Part shown: piece after piece, positions 52,050 through 64,000 of the stretch
How the letters are laid out: every line of letters starts with the position of its first letter
Position numbering within the stretch: the stretch's first letter is position 1
From: Eopsaltria australis
Lineage: Eukaryota > Chordata > Aves > Passeriformes > Petroicidae
DNA length: 64,000 nucleotides
Assembly: GCA_034509425.1 (NCBI GenBank)
Contig: JAVTVJ010001818.1
Coordinates: forward strand, 248,001-312,000
Direction: 5' to 3'
Notes under the pieces: model-generated
Told to the model about the DNA's origin: nothing
What the model saw: the letters and a program-made list of their open reading frames with translations, nothing else
Database searches by the model: none
Program-made: the position numbers and the translations under genes

Positions 52050-52367
52050 CTTAGAACTACCTGTTAAAATACAATCTATCCCAGTGGAGTAATTTTCAAA
52101 TTTGTTTTGGTCTATTTAATTTTTAGGTTACAAGTCCCGCAATGCTTGTTTTATAAATACCAAACCAGGCTCTTTTCACTAAAAATTTACTCTTTCTATT
52201 GGAATGCCAGAGAGAAAAATTCAATAGAATTAGGTCTATAATGCTGATAATTTCTTAAAGTTGTGTTAGGCACCAGGTAAATTAACTGTGTCATGTTAGA
52301 ACGGAGAAAAAAAAGAAAATTTGAGCAGTCATCTGGAACTCATGCATGGTCTATTGAGGGGACTTAC

Positions 52368-52418
52368 TTTCTTTAATAATTAAAACCAGCTTCTGCTTTG
52401 AAAGCCTGACTCCTACGT
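52368..52418 (-). CDS. possible 51-base exon
   Basis: The donor AAGAAA|GTAAGT and acceptor GAAATTACTAG bound one open frame, VGVRLSKQKLVLIIKE, with two leading bases and one trailing base. The trailing A would complete ATA (Ile) with the exon at 51997-52049, about 320 bases away, so the phase fits. The other frames contain stops. No upstream partner with the required phase was found. Confidence 0.33.
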
Positions 52419-54910
52419 CTAGTAATTTCATGGAAGAGTTCAATGAACAGGGACAGACGCCAGCATCAAACATGGTTGAAAGTCATTGTTTGGGACCTGA
52501 GCCAAAATAACTCTCAGATCAGACCGAAAACATTCATTTGTATTAATTAAATCTAAATGGTACACTTTTGCTAGACAACAGACCCATGAATGACCTAATT
52601 ATTTCTAAAACTGAAAAAGATCTCTGGTCATTTAAAAGTATGTTTCTGGTCCTTTCCCAAATAATGGCATCTTTGCAGATTTGCAAGACTTGAACTCCTG
52701 AGTTGAAAAGGCAACTCTTCAATTAACATGAGGTGTGGTATCTCTGGTTATTCTTAAGTTGAGATAGTTCCTGCCTAAAAGAGGAGCTGGAATAGTCCAG
52801 CTTTGTCTCCCAAAGCAGCTCTAAAGGCCTTTGTCTAGTCAGGCCTCCAGCCACTGTTTTGACTGGGTGCCCCTTTCTTGGAGGCAGAATAGCAGCATCG
52901 GAAACACCATTTGGCCTTTCCCTATCTTATTTTGGACTTAGGCATTATTATTATTGATTCAGAGAAACATATCTCAGTTTAATATGTCTTTCCAATCGAA
53001 AGGTTCTGCAGAGAACCTCTCTCAGCCTCCAGTACTCCACAGCATTACACTGCTTGCTATACTGTTTGGAGTTAACATCTGTCAACATGTGCCAATAATT
53101 TTCCTACATAATTAGACAAGAATCCAGCATCTAAGCCTTTGTAGCTAACTAAGAAACTAGAGCAACTAGAAGAATGTTTTGCACTTTTGCTGCATCCTGT
53201 AAAATGTTATGCTGTTAAAGTGCACTAATTGTTCATTAATATATGCTATGAGAGACTCAGTAAACCTGTTTGTGTTGAGTGCATCTCTTTGCCTTTTTCT
53301 CTCTAAGGTACCACTTGCTCAAAAAACCAAAAAAAACCCAGTAGAAAATAATCAACCTTTTTTCTACAGTTAGGATTAAATTCCATTCCAGATTTTGGCT
53401 ACTAAATTTCCAGCATAGCTATTTACATCTAAACTAGTTATTAAAGCTCCCATAGCAGTCAATTGAAATCTAGTCAATAAAATCAAGATGTAGTCAATAC
53501 CATCAAGAGTTCAGAGAACAATTCACCTCACCCCAGTCCCCTTGGTATTGATTCCCTTGCCTTAATGCAAGTATCTGCCATCACTGCAGATTCTTTAGGG
53601 CAGCCCACCTGGCCTCTAGCTGCCATTCAGAAGAGTGCAGGTGGTACCCATACATGCCCTGTACAATACTTGATAGCCTCCACATGCATTTCAAAGACAC
53701 CTCTATAGCACCTCAAATGACATTAGGTTTCTACTTCTAAGTAACTGAATTGAATCCTGCATCTGTCCTAAGCATGATGGGAGAGTAGGTATCTAAAGCA
53801 GACTGAGATTCCTATACACTGAAATGAAAGCAGAGGTGCTCCAGTCCCAGACTTAATCCCACCTCCAGCTCACATCTAGACAAACTCCAGAAATCTTTTC
53901 ATAGAATCTGATGTTAAATTCCAGCCTTGCTGGCTGTAACCTTGGTTTGCTGATTGCATCTGCCAAAGCTACTGTCTGACTACATTTACCAAAGAACTCT
54001 TGAGATAGTTTCTGAAAAGTTTTAAGAAAATTATTTACTATATGGAACACTGTAACACAGTCAGGGTTCAAGATTTCATAGCTGTACGCAATACTCTGTC
54101 CCAAAGTGATAATGCTTCTTTCATTCTTCAAAGCCAGCTTTGTCATTGCATGCCTTCCTTGTACTACTCCAAAGGTCTGGACATGCTTAGATAGCCCTTG
54201 TGAAATTCTGGCATACTGATGGCTTCACTTCACCCCAATAAGCATGCTACATAGCATGCAGGTTTGTCCTTAAGTAGATTTTTATTCATTGCATTCATAT
54301 GTTTAATCTACTTCTTATTTGTAAATCTCTTTAATGACTCATATTTAATTTTGTGAAGGAATTTCTTCACAAAAATTATTTCGATTGTCATAATACCTAC
54401 CTAGAAAACCCTACACTATCCTAAAACAGCATACCAAATCAGGCTAATGAATAAATCTTTTCAATGCATAAGCAAAAATAAAGCAGTACAAATCTTTAAA
54501 GATATTGCAATAATATTTAAAGAACTTTTAAATCAGGTCTAATAAAAAGAATATCTTCATTTTCAGTCTGTAATGAACATATATCAATAAAAGATATGCC
54601 TTTGAAACAGCAAAAACAGGAAAGGCATCAAAACATATTGAATTGCTTTTCTATTAAAAAGTCAAGTAAGGACTTAATACTTTCATTAATGGAATTGTAA
54701 TGCTACCATGCCTGGCATGTAACACTATGAGCACACAAGGAATCATTCAAATATTTCTTACAACATTTAGCAGAGGCAGTAGGGCAAAACTGCTTTCTCA
54801 ATTTAACACTGAAATATTTCTTCAGCTTTGAAATATACTCTGCAATACAAGCTTCTGACATCAACTTTTATCTCTGGAATTTGTGCACGTAGTACAATCA
54901 TAGCCTTAAA

Positions 54911-55003
54911 AATTAATTTTCACAACACTTTGTGCTATGGCAGAGCTAGTTGCCCCATTTTACAGATGCTGAAAAAGAATACAGAGCTTTCCCAAGGGAC
55001 AGA
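54911..55003 (+). mobile_element. ancient MIR-like SINE remnant
   Basis: AATTTTCACAACA, then GCCCCATTTTACAGATGCTG and TTTCCCAAGGGACA align in order with the MIR consensus (TCCTCACAAC, CCCATTTTACAGATGAGG, TTGCCCAAGG). MIR copies predate the bird-mammal split and are rare in birds. Confidence 0.5.
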
Positions 55004-55423
55004 TATGTGGTTTGGTAAAACACTGAGAACCAATAAGCCTAAGGAAATTCTGCATTTGGCAAAACCTGCCAAATTCAGCTGTCCTACATATTTAAAAGCT
55101 GGTTTCAGTTGCAATATATCATTCAGAAAATGTATGACAGAGTAGAGAACTGCACCCACATTCTCAAATTCTAGCTGGCACATAAAATACAGACTTACCA
55201 AAGAAAGCAAGAGGCCGCAGCCCCTTCCCCCAGGCTCATCTCACATACATAACATGGTATAAGTGTACTTATGTGGCCACATAAATCCCTCATTTTGAGA
55301 CCTGCACAGATGATTCCATTCTTTCAATTCTCTGATCAACTCATTCCTACTTCAGGAATTTTCCTTTCTACAGCTTCCTTCTTTCTAAATTCTTGTTCTA
55401 TTTCTATACACTCATTTTCTCTT

Positions 55424-55560
55424 TCATAGAATCATTGAATGGTCCCCTGTAATAAGCTGGGACATCTTCAACTAGACTGGGTTGCTCAGAGCCCCATCCG
55501 ACCTGACTTTGAACACTTCCAGGGACTGAGCATCCACAATTTCTCTGGACACTTCTATTT
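55424..55560 (-). mobile_element. CR1 LINE 3' fragment
   Basis: TCATAGAATCATTGAATGGT, then CTGGGACATCTTCAACTAGA and GACTTTGAACACTTCCAGGG show a reverse-oriented, short CR1 copy. Confidence 0.75.
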
Positions 55561-58500
55561 TTCTGTTTTCTCCTATCTATTGTTACATTCCTTCCAAAAC
55601 TACTTATGTTAATCTAAAAAAACCTTCACAGTATCCAGTCGATTCAAATTCTATTTGGTCTTCCAAAATTTGCTTTTCTGCTTCCTCTGTGGTTTTGTCA
55701 TCAAGGTCTCTCAAACTTCCTAACAGTCCCATCTCACACTGACTTTACAGTTGCTACGTCCCTCTCATTGTCCTTCAATGCATTCAACTTTAACCTCTGT
55801 TCTCCCTTTCAAATACAACTTTCATGTCACTTTCATGGTTTCTTTTGCCTCTGTATTCCAGCATACCATCTCTGTTTCTATCTTTGTCTCTTTTGCTCAT
55901 GTACACTTACATAAAAGCCCAAAACATTCAAAATTTTCTTGGTAAAATACAGCTTGTGAGAGGACAGGCTTCTTTGTTTTCTCCTGTCTCCAGTTTGATT
56001 TGCAGAAATCATCAGTCCTGATATATTCTCATCAGTCAATGCTACTGTCAAGAATTATTTGATTTATAGGATCTGAGCTAAGGTGATCAAGCAGCCTTGA
56101 AATTGCAAAAACAGGAGATTACAATGCATCTGGGTTTGATTCATCTATGTCACCTAGAAGTGCAAGACTACATTGAATTATTACTAGACTACTGAATCAA
56201 TTATCCTGTCAAGCCTCAAAACACCATGTTGAACAAGCTGAAGACACATTTTCTTTTTAATATGGTAATATAATTTTCTCTTTTTTCATTTCACAAAACT
56301 TTATCTTAAATTATGACAACAATTAAAAATAAATATAAGCAGTTTCAGCACCCATCTTGACATTCTTGATTTTACTTGTCAACATTTTAATTTAGTTTAA
56401 GAGCAGAAAGCAGAAAATACACAGAGGCTGGCAAGTAATGTATCCCAAGCAGCCACAACAGGGAGCTTACAGGATCATGAGATTTAAAAAAAAACTAAAG
56501 GGAAAAAAATGCTTTCACTGCTTTTAAACTGTAGATCCTTTACTATACTAAGAGCATAATGCATTCTAAACCTAAATTAATTTTTAATAACATCACAGTG
56601 TCATAGTCCTAGCAATTTCTGTTTGATTGATTATTAATTTAGAGAAAGACACTTCTTGCATCCTGCATGAGCAGCTAGTGCACGTTACTTTACAGTAATC
56701 TCATGGTCCCTCAGCATCCCTGGATCATTCCCCTGTCAGTGACATGGTTAAGAATGACATAGACTCAGCTCTTTTGTGCAGCCTGTGGTCAGGAGCTGCT
56801 GTGTGGCTCTTGGTACCACACAGACACAGTGCTTTCTGCTCTCCTCTGTGTACATTATCCCAGCTCAGCCTCACAAGTCCTCCACTGGAGTATGTAATTA
56901 CAGGTCAGAGGGTTGCTGCCCCTTCTACCCATGGTCTTATCTCACATGGCAAATCACACAGGAAATAAATAAGAGAAAAAGTTTATGTTCCCCCAGTTTC
57001 TATTTTCCTTGCCTTCTGCTTTTATTTCAATCACAACCATATTGCAGCTGTGGCTTCTAAGGAGTAGCAATCCTGAATGCCAAAAACTACAACACCTTTG
57101 GAGCAGTTTCCCTCCTTCACAGACATAACCAGATTTTGAAGATACACAATTATACCTACCCTCAGAAGACACTGCTGGAAATGAGAGCCAAATAGCAAGA
57201 GATAAATTTGATAAATAAGAGGAATGTCTCATTCCTCAGCTATAAAAATTCCCTATCTTTCAAAGATTAAAATAGTGTTATTTTCACTGAAACAGTTGGA
57301 AAATGAATGTAAGATCATTTTCTTCAAAATAGCTTGGCTTCCAGCTAGTAGTAACATACCCCTTTTGACCTGAGGATTATGAAAATTGCTTTATAATGAT
57401 ATTTTTATATAATAAATTTTGAAGGGCCAAAGTGATGGCTCTTCTTTTTAAGCTGCATCCCACAGACAACAAGCACGTGTGAAAATATGAAAAAGGGTTA
57501 CTGAGTAACTGAGATGCTCACCCCTCCCCCCCCCATACTACACAGAAATAAAGGAAAATGCTAAGAATCTAATGCAAGAAACCCATCAAGGCACTACAGT
57601 TAAGGCTATAATCTTCCAAATTCTGAGTGTGTTACTGGTTCCAAGTATCATCTGTGTGAGGGCAGGGCAGCTGGCATGGATTTGTTGACACCCCTGCAAT
57701 TAAACTTCATTAGGTGTCTGAGAAGGGTTTTCAAGGCAAAATTATCTACCAGGAATGGTGTTTGGTCTATTCAAATCACAGATCAGGCCTGACAGTGGAT
57801 ATGTTTGGAGGAAGAAAATTGTACACTGCCAAAATTACACCCAAGACTGTGCCCATAATTCAACAGTGTAGATGACAACCTTGCAGAGGTAAAGCTCATT
57901 TTACTAACATAGATATGCCTCTCGGTATCTGAACTATCTTTAAAAACAGTATTTCACATGGTCTGTTACAAATTCATACAGGAAAAATGTTCTCTATTTC
58001 TGCATGATTTGTGTTTATACTGAATCAGGAATCACAGCCTAGAGAATCTCTCCAGGTAAGTAACCAACTTCAACCAAGAAAGACATATGCATGTACAAGT
58101 GATATTCTAAAAACATAACACGCTTGACAATGGAGTGTAATTCTTTATACTTGTGTTTTAGAATCCTGTGGAACTGCAATTAAATGCACTAACACACACT
58201 GTCTGCTGCTTTCATTACTATCCTGTGCTGGATAGATGTGTTTTTGTTTTCCTATTAGATCTAATTAAAATACATAAATAGAATTATGTTTTATAGTTAC
58301 TTGTCAAAGGACATCTCATACAATGCATCTCTTTAATAGTATTTTGTTTAATGTTGTTATTAAGTAATCACAGAATATCCATTATGCGCTAAGGAATTTT
58401 TTTTTTCAAATATTCTCCTCTGGAGCTGTTACATGTCTTCTGCCCATAAACACTGTGGTAAAATGAGTGGGTGTGGGGGGTGTGTGTTGTGGAAGAGGCA

Positions 58501-58811
58501 TTTGTAGGAATCAGTCCTGTCAGACAATTCCAACCACAACCTTTTTTTGTGTTTGGTACTCAGTATTTCAGAATAAAACCATTTCATAACGTCTGTCCTA
58601 TTTTCAGTCATGCATAGATGAATTACCAGCCACATCTTAATGGCACTGACAGTCTACCTCTTACACTGCTTTGCTCCTTTTTTTAAGGGCTATTTAGGAG
58701 CTTTATTTTTTATTTAACATTATTAGAATGAGAAGACATCAAACTCTGTGCAGGAGATTTATATAGACATTGACTGTCACAGAGAGAATAATCAGAAATA
58801 TATTTACATAC

Positions 58812-58862
58812 CTAAAATCAAGGTCACTGACTGCTGACAGCCACTTTAATATGCTTGCAGCC
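58812..58862 (-). CDS. possible 51-base exon, unconnected
   Basis: The donor GATTTTAG|GTATGT and acceptor TGTATCTGCTAG enclose one open frame, AASILKWLSAVSDLDFR, with one leading and two trailing bases. The composition is protein-like, but no partner with matching phase was found on either side. It may be an upstream exon of the minus-strand gene or a chance open stretch. Confidence 0.3.
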
Positions 58863-59044
58863 CTAGCAGATACACACAACCTTGGAAACACTATGACATC
58901 CAGGGAAAATCTCTAGACCAGGCACACAAAGGATGAGCACTAAAACTACCCATCTGTAGAATACAACTTTATTTTACAGGGTTTGGGGAATGCTCACCAC
59001 CTTCCAGAACTTCATAAATGCATGTACACAGAAGTGGCTTTTAC

Positions 59045-59084
59045 CTCAGATATGATGGCTTTAATGCCCCACAAAATCATAACT
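59045..59084 (-). CDS. possible 40-base exon, conflicts with neighbour
   Basis: A donor ATCTGAG|GTAAAA and a fair acceptor CTTTACTGAG enclose the single open frame VMILWGIKAIISE, with one leading base and a phase-0 end. It lies only about 180 bases from the candidate at 58812-58862, but the two do not join in phase, so at least one is false. Confidence 0.2.
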
Positions 59085-59412
59085 CTCAGTAAAGTTTTTT
59101 AAGCCTTATTTGCCTCTTGTCTTAAGCATGGACACAGCACCAAAGTCTAGCACCAAAACACAATAGCAAAAGAAGTGTGCACTTGTACAGGAAGCACCAT
59201 GTGCCTGTCTTTTTTCACAGTGATTTTCCTGGCTATTCCCTGCCTGGCTGAGCATGTTGTAAGTGGAGCTAAGCACAGAAAGCAGCTTATAGGAGAAAGA
59301 ATGTCCATGCACCCCCCTGTCGTGTGATCTCATTCAGAGAGCGGAGAGAATTCACTGCATAACAGCATTCTCCAGCCTTCCTTTTCATGATAAAACGTAA
59401 CAAAACAAGTTT

Positions 59413-59433
59413 TGTGTGTGTGTGTGTGTGTGT
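59413..59433 (+). repeat. (TG)n microsatellite
   Basis: There are about 10 TG units flanked by CAAAACAAGTT on both sides, a short direct repeat. Confidence 0.9.
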
Positions 59434-60605
59434 TGCAAAACAAGTTTAGCAGATGCAACAAAGACTTCTCATGGTGTTGTCCACTGGTGCAACAGCCTGT
59501 AGCAGGGATTTCACTGCGCTGGCAGAGACAGGGATGTGCCAACTCAAGCCAGTTGTGACAAGGTGTGCATTTCATTTGTGAGCAACTATGGAAACTGCAG
59601 CAGAGTGCTGGCATAGGGGAGGAACCAGGCAGATATAGTTTCATTGTTTCAACACAGGGAAATAATGACGTTAATCCACTTGAAAATTCTGTTCATGGAA
59701 CCATTAGTTCTGAACATTTATTTTTTGGAACTGTGATTTTCCAGAGTTTCCCCTAAGATGGTTTTTGTTTGTTTGTGTTCAAAGTGATTCCTGCAGCTAT
59801 CTGCAAAAAGAATGTTAAACAATTTCATTGAATGTAAGTTACTATCACTTTTTAAGTCAACTAGGGAGGCTCCGGAGCACACATCTCCTACAGCTGCTCT
59901 GTCCATTCATGTCCAAGCTGACACAAGGAGTGGAATGGCACGGTCCCTGTCTTTCCCTATGCCTAGGTGAACCACATATGCACATATGACAGGCACACGG
60001 TGCATGCAAAAATAGTTGTACACCTGCTAGCCCAAACAAGTGGGATAGGTCTATCCGAGGCCATGCGTGTCCTGCAGGATTCTGCTAGAACTCGCAGAAA
60101 AAGGAGATAATTTCTTTTGCCCACCAATATTTAAACTATTAGTTGCTATTATACCGATGGAAGTCTTAGCCAGATGAATGAGGAGCCATAAATCAAATTG
60201 CAATTTTGTTTACAGAGGTTAAAAAAAGATAAATGGGAAAAAAATGATTCATGTAAAGATAGCACATCCATATTGATAAGAAAAAAAAGATATTATGATT
60301 AATAGATTATTGCAGATCTTAGCAATAAAACCAGAAAGAACAAGATTATGAAATTTCATCATGTCAGAAACACTGAAATTCTTTGTTCCTTTGTCCTCCT
60401 ACCAGAAACTCTCTCTATAGCATTGAAACAACACTTCTAGGAAATTGGGTTATTCACATAAAATAGGGAAAATTCTAATTCATGATAGATAAAATCAAAG
60501 TCACTTTTAGATAATCCACATTTAGACATCAAAAGCTGTACCTACAGCAAGCCATTTGAAACATATCTTAAAATGACATGAAGACAACATGCAAATGCTG
60601 GACTA

Positions 60606-60626
60606 TTTATTTATTTAATAAATAAA
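60606..60626. repeat. AT palindrome
   Basis: TTTATTTATT-T-AATAAATAAA is a perfect inverted repeat with a one-base loop in AT-rich sequence. It is probably neutral. Confidence 0.7.
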
Positions 60627-60858
60627 TTTAAAGGTGTGAAGTCAGAATTAATTTTTATGAGAATTGGCCCAAGACCCACCAGTAACTAACACTGGCAAAA
60701 GGAACAGTCTCATAGGAAAAAAGGTGCTCTTTCTCCCTGAATGGATATAGTATATTTGTTCAAATGGAGCTGAACAACTAAATAAGGAGAAGCTTATTAA
60801 GTTGAATAACTAATACAAAAAATACATGAAGCATCACAAACAGTTCAATTTTGTTCAG

Positions 60859-60942
60859 GCTTCATCCACATGGAGAGCTACAGGAACTGTGATAGAACAA
60901 GCTCAATTTTACTATCATTTTCTAAAATTACAGTCTGATAAG
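60859..60942 (+). CDS. possible 84-base plus-strand exon
   Basis: The donor GATAAG|GTAAGT is close to perfect and the acceptor is AATTTTGTTCAG. Between them 28 codons are open at phase 0 on both sides, beginning ASSTWRATGTVIEQAQFYYH and ending FLKLQSDK. It lies on the strand opposite the main gene. I found no convincing partner exon on this strand, so it could belong to a second gene beginning or ending outside the window, or be chance. Confidence 0.3.
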
Positions 60943-63900
60943 GTAAGTTATATTTTACTCTATGTACTAACATAACTAAGTCAAAACTTGAAGGGGACTT
61001 ATCTTCTTGTTCTCCTACCCCATCTTATTTTGGATCCCATGTGCTGTTAGTTTACACAGAAGCATATGTCTTTAGCTTGAAAGTGTATTATTTTCTCAAA
61101 GTCTTCATCACCTAGCAATCAATGAGTTAAAAATTTAGTAAGTCTTATATGGACAATCAAAAAAAAAAATAAATTATCAAGCAGTTCCAGACCTGAGCTA
61201 AATTCTGCTTACTTCTTTTCTGCATATATGCAACTTTTCAAAAAACCTTCTTTATCAGAGACTGACCATGGGAAAATTTGAAAACAAGAAATTTATTTGC
61301 AAAATACTACATCACAGGTACAAGCCTAAGGTGCACAGATAAAAGAGCACACAGGTCCTAGAGGTACTGTTAAGTATGCCAGCCTCAGGACTGAAGGTGG
61401 TAGAGGTGGGTGGCATTGTGACAACTGAACTTAATACTGCCTCTGAGAGCTCAGTCAGTATCACTCCAGGGTATTGCACTGTGACAGCAAGATGCACCAT
61501 TTAAATTAAAATGGGCTTCAGCTTTAGCAATAGCATCCTGAATTGAATGGTTGAGATATATCCAAAGAGATTTTAAAATAGATCCCAGAGAGCACAGGGC
61601 TCTCATAAGGGATGAATGGTAGGGTCACAACCAACTGCAGGTTTCTCATTTCAAAATTAATCTCAAAATTAATTGAAGAAAGGCCAAATTTTCACAAAAG
61701 TGAGTGAAAGATTGGGGGCAAATAGAAATTCCAAGCCAGGTTTTGGGATAGCATGTTTTTTCATATAAGAAGACGAATAATTAGGGCCAGGTTAAAAGTG
61801 AACTAGAATGTAAAACATAAAACAAGTTTTGAGTCTCTGAGAAATCCGTTAGCAGTTCATGATCTAGGCCCACCAGGATTTACCCATTGTGTATGAAATT
61901 GTCTCTACCTCCCACTTCCCATCGGTAGTGCATTCATCCTGTGAGCTGACAATGCAGTATCACAGCTTCCCTCCTCTTCAGGGACCCCATTAAGCAGCTT
62001 TTGGGATCCCCCAAAAGACGCACTCAGTCTGTGAGGAGAAACCACTGCACTGTGCTAAACCCTGCACTCATACCAACATCTTCAAAATCTGTCATGTGCT
62101 GAAGCCTGTATATACACACTGCCATGATTTGAGCTGGCACATGTGCTTAGGAAAGGCCAGAGAAAACAGGAGGCAAGATGATCCCCACCTCTGCCTTCAA
62201 ATTTCAGGATTCTCTTTTTCCCCTCTCTGCCACTGCCTGTCCTCACCAGGCTGGTGAGGAAGGAATGTTTGGTCCTCTCAGCTGTTTTTTCACAGAATCA
62301 CAGAATGAATCAAACCAGAAAAGACCTCTAAGATGATAAAGCCCAACCTCTGATTGAACACCATGATGTAAACTAGCCCATGGCACTAAGTGCCACATCC
62401 AATCTTCTCTCAAACACCTCCAGGGATGATCACTCCACCAGGTGTGCTCCATTCCAATGTCTAATCACCCTTTCTGTGAAGAAATTCCCCGTTATGTCTA
62501 GCCTAAACTTCCCCGGATACAGCTAAAGACTCTATCCTCTTGTCCTGGCTGCACAGAAACACGGTGTTTCTCTTCACTCCTGGCAGAACCTACAGGATGT
62601 TCAACCCTACAGGAAGGGTAAGTAAGGCTACACATTAAAATAGCTATATGTGTTGAAAGGCCAGACTTCCCTGGCAGTTCCATCCTAGCTGCCAAAGCCT
62701 GCCTCACACAGAGCTGGCTGCTGAAGAGTTTCCCATTCTGCCTTTACTGGCACTTTCCCCTGCTGGATGCACAAGACATGACAAAGGGAAAGATGTGACA
62801 GCTGTTTTGGAAGTCTATATGAACCCTGGTTTCTATCTCCTAGAAATCAATTTATTTGGCTAGAAAAATGCAAAGAGGCCCTGGCAGCCAACAGAAAATT
62901 AATTATTTTGCATACATTGTGTAACAGCATTCATTAGTTTTACATGAGTGGTGAGAGGTCAGTCAGGAATAGAATCCCATTGTGCTACCCTTCAAAGAGC
63001 TTGCCATGTAATTGAATGGAATAAAAGAATTAAATATGCAGGCAGAATTAACACTAATGGCTAGCAAACAGCACAGTGCAAATATCTGCATCTTCTTTGT
63101 CTAAATTCTTGAGTTGACGTCTTAGGGGAATGTGATTAGATAAAAAACAAAAACAAAGAAAAAAAGAATACCAGGGGATGTGCATAAAACACAGGGAAAA
63201 AGAAGCATAATGGGATCTGAATGCTACAGCATATCCAACTTCTCATGCATTAGCACATAGACTTACAACATACATTATGCCTGTCTGCTGTTGTTTTCTG
63301 TACAGGGAGCATGCTATATATAGGGCCACGTGAGAGACATTTTAGGAAATGTGTTAAAGTTCTGACCATATATATCACAGAGCTAGCTTTTATTCTGCAG
63401 AACGATGAGAACACTGTGAGTCACTAAATGGAATTATTGAAATTTGGAAATAGCTTCCCAGAATCTGCAGAATCCATTCAGAGTTAACTAGCAGGAGAAC
63501 ATCACCATTCAGTGTTCTGGGTCCATCTGTTGGCAATATCATGATGGAAACAGCTTTTTAAATGCTATTTTCAATAAGCTGTCACACAACAGCTTATTGT
63601 TTCAACAATATTTCATTACCTTTCTGTTTGTTTGCCACCTACTATATAAAACAGCTTAGAGAGAAGGAGGCATTTCAGCACTATAGACTGATGTGCGGTG
63701 GGAGGGACAGAGACACTACAGAAACAAGCCAAATGAGAAGCAACTATAAAAAGAAAAAAGGAGAAGAGACTGTAATTTTAGACCCCCTGCAATCTAGATT
63801 TGAACCAGCATATGGTACCTGAACTGTGGTGGTGTCAGAAGGGGATGGTCTGCACCAGCCTGTCACTCAAATTATTGCACAGTGACAGCGTCAGCCATGG

Positions 63901-64000
63901 GAAGCCAATGGCTCCCAGACAGAAATGGAAAGTGCACATGGTAATTACCTTTAATTGTACAAGATCTTCTGAATTGTGTGCTCCAACGTGCTTCAATGAG
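60943..64000. other. right end; only CR1 recognised
   Basis: Besides the CR1 at 62.3 kb I see no supported feature. Short open frames near 63.6-63.8 kb have no splice or start context that would support coding. Confidence 0.45.
62288..62555 (-). mobile_element. CR1 LINE 3' fragment
   Basis: TTTTTTCACAGAATCACAGAA, AGAAAAGACCTCTAAGATGA, CTCAAACACCTCCAGGGATG and TTCTGTGAAGAAATTCCCCG are the CR1 3' region in reverse. The sequence following it to about 62.62 kb contains a good acceptor-donor pair around 31 open bases, which may be chance. Confidence 0.85.

Larger units (their letters stand above)
52419..58811 (-). other. probable intron or upstream region
   Basis: It contains the MIR-like and CR1 fragments at 54.9 and 55.4 kb. 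Near 55.2 kb a short GC-rich minus-strand stretch (MSLGEGAAASCFL) ends at a good donor, CTTTG|GTAAGT, and could be a first exon, but its phase matches nothing downstream. Confidence 0.4.

Noticed and set aside
53540..53610. Minus-strand segment MADTCIKARESIPRG with a GTGAGG donor
   Set aside because: The phase fits no neighbour and the acceptor is mediocre.
62581..62611. 31-base plus-strand segment between strong splice sites beside a CR1
   Set aside because: It is too short to judge, adjacent to repeat sequence, and has no partner exon.
1..64000. CRISPR arrays, operons, phage or plasmid features
   Set aside because: No regularly spaced repeats or dense gene arrays occur; the repeats are those of a bird genome.

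Overview
The window looks like songbird (passerine) nuclear DNA. It is AT-rich and carries CR1 LINE fragments with the avian 3' end related to ATTCTATGAT, two LTR elements of the bird endogenous-retrovirus type, and a SINE with a tRNA-Ile head and a CR1 tail, the composition of the passerine family TguSINE1. No bacterial operons, CRISPR arrays or rRNA genes are visible. Long open frames are scarce, as expected of introns and intergenic DNA.

The main coding content is one multi-exon gene on the minus strand, whose 3' end lies near 4.5 kb and which runs up through the window. I found its exons by looking for short open stretches between good splice sites and then testing whether the codon phases join. 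Seven exons from 36.9 kb down to the stop codon at 4.5 kb (36831-36887, 17796-17854, 12030-12061, 9115-9244, 6654-7251, 4876-4948, 4510-4574) join in one frame. An optional 9-base microexon at 11155-11163 also keeps the frame. Further exons at 44.6, 46.6, 52.0 and 52.4 kb fit the same phase chain with less certainty; candidates at 58.8 and 59.0 kb do not connect. The large exon encodes a Ser/Pro/Lys-rich, probably disordered segment. I do not recognise the protein, so no symbol is given.

The introns hold most of the repeats: CR1 fragments at 9.9, 10.8, 19.8, 27.7, 34.0, 38.6, 55.4 and 62.3 kb, a minus-strand LTR at 3.2-3.7 kb just beyond the gene, a 1.6 kb LTR-type element at 41.5-43.1 kb with TATA box and poly(A) signal, the SINE at 39.8 kb, an ancient MIR-like SINE at 54.9 kb, and (TG)n/(AC)n microsatellites.

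The most unusual signals are: (1) an inverted pair of about 180-210 bp segments (26.9 and 32.0 kb), about 95% identical over 182 bp, each keeping an open frame for a hydrophobic leader that ends at an identical splice donor; (2) the possible 9-base microexon; (3) a broken fragment carrying motif VI of a UPF1/MOV10-type helicase at 38.2-38.4 kb; (4) a 14-base RFX X-box in a GC-rich island at 30.0 kb; and (5) a C-run/G-run hairpin inside the 41.5 kb LTR element. I found no convincing previously undescribed multi-gene system. Every exon call rests on reading by eye, without alignment or transcript data.
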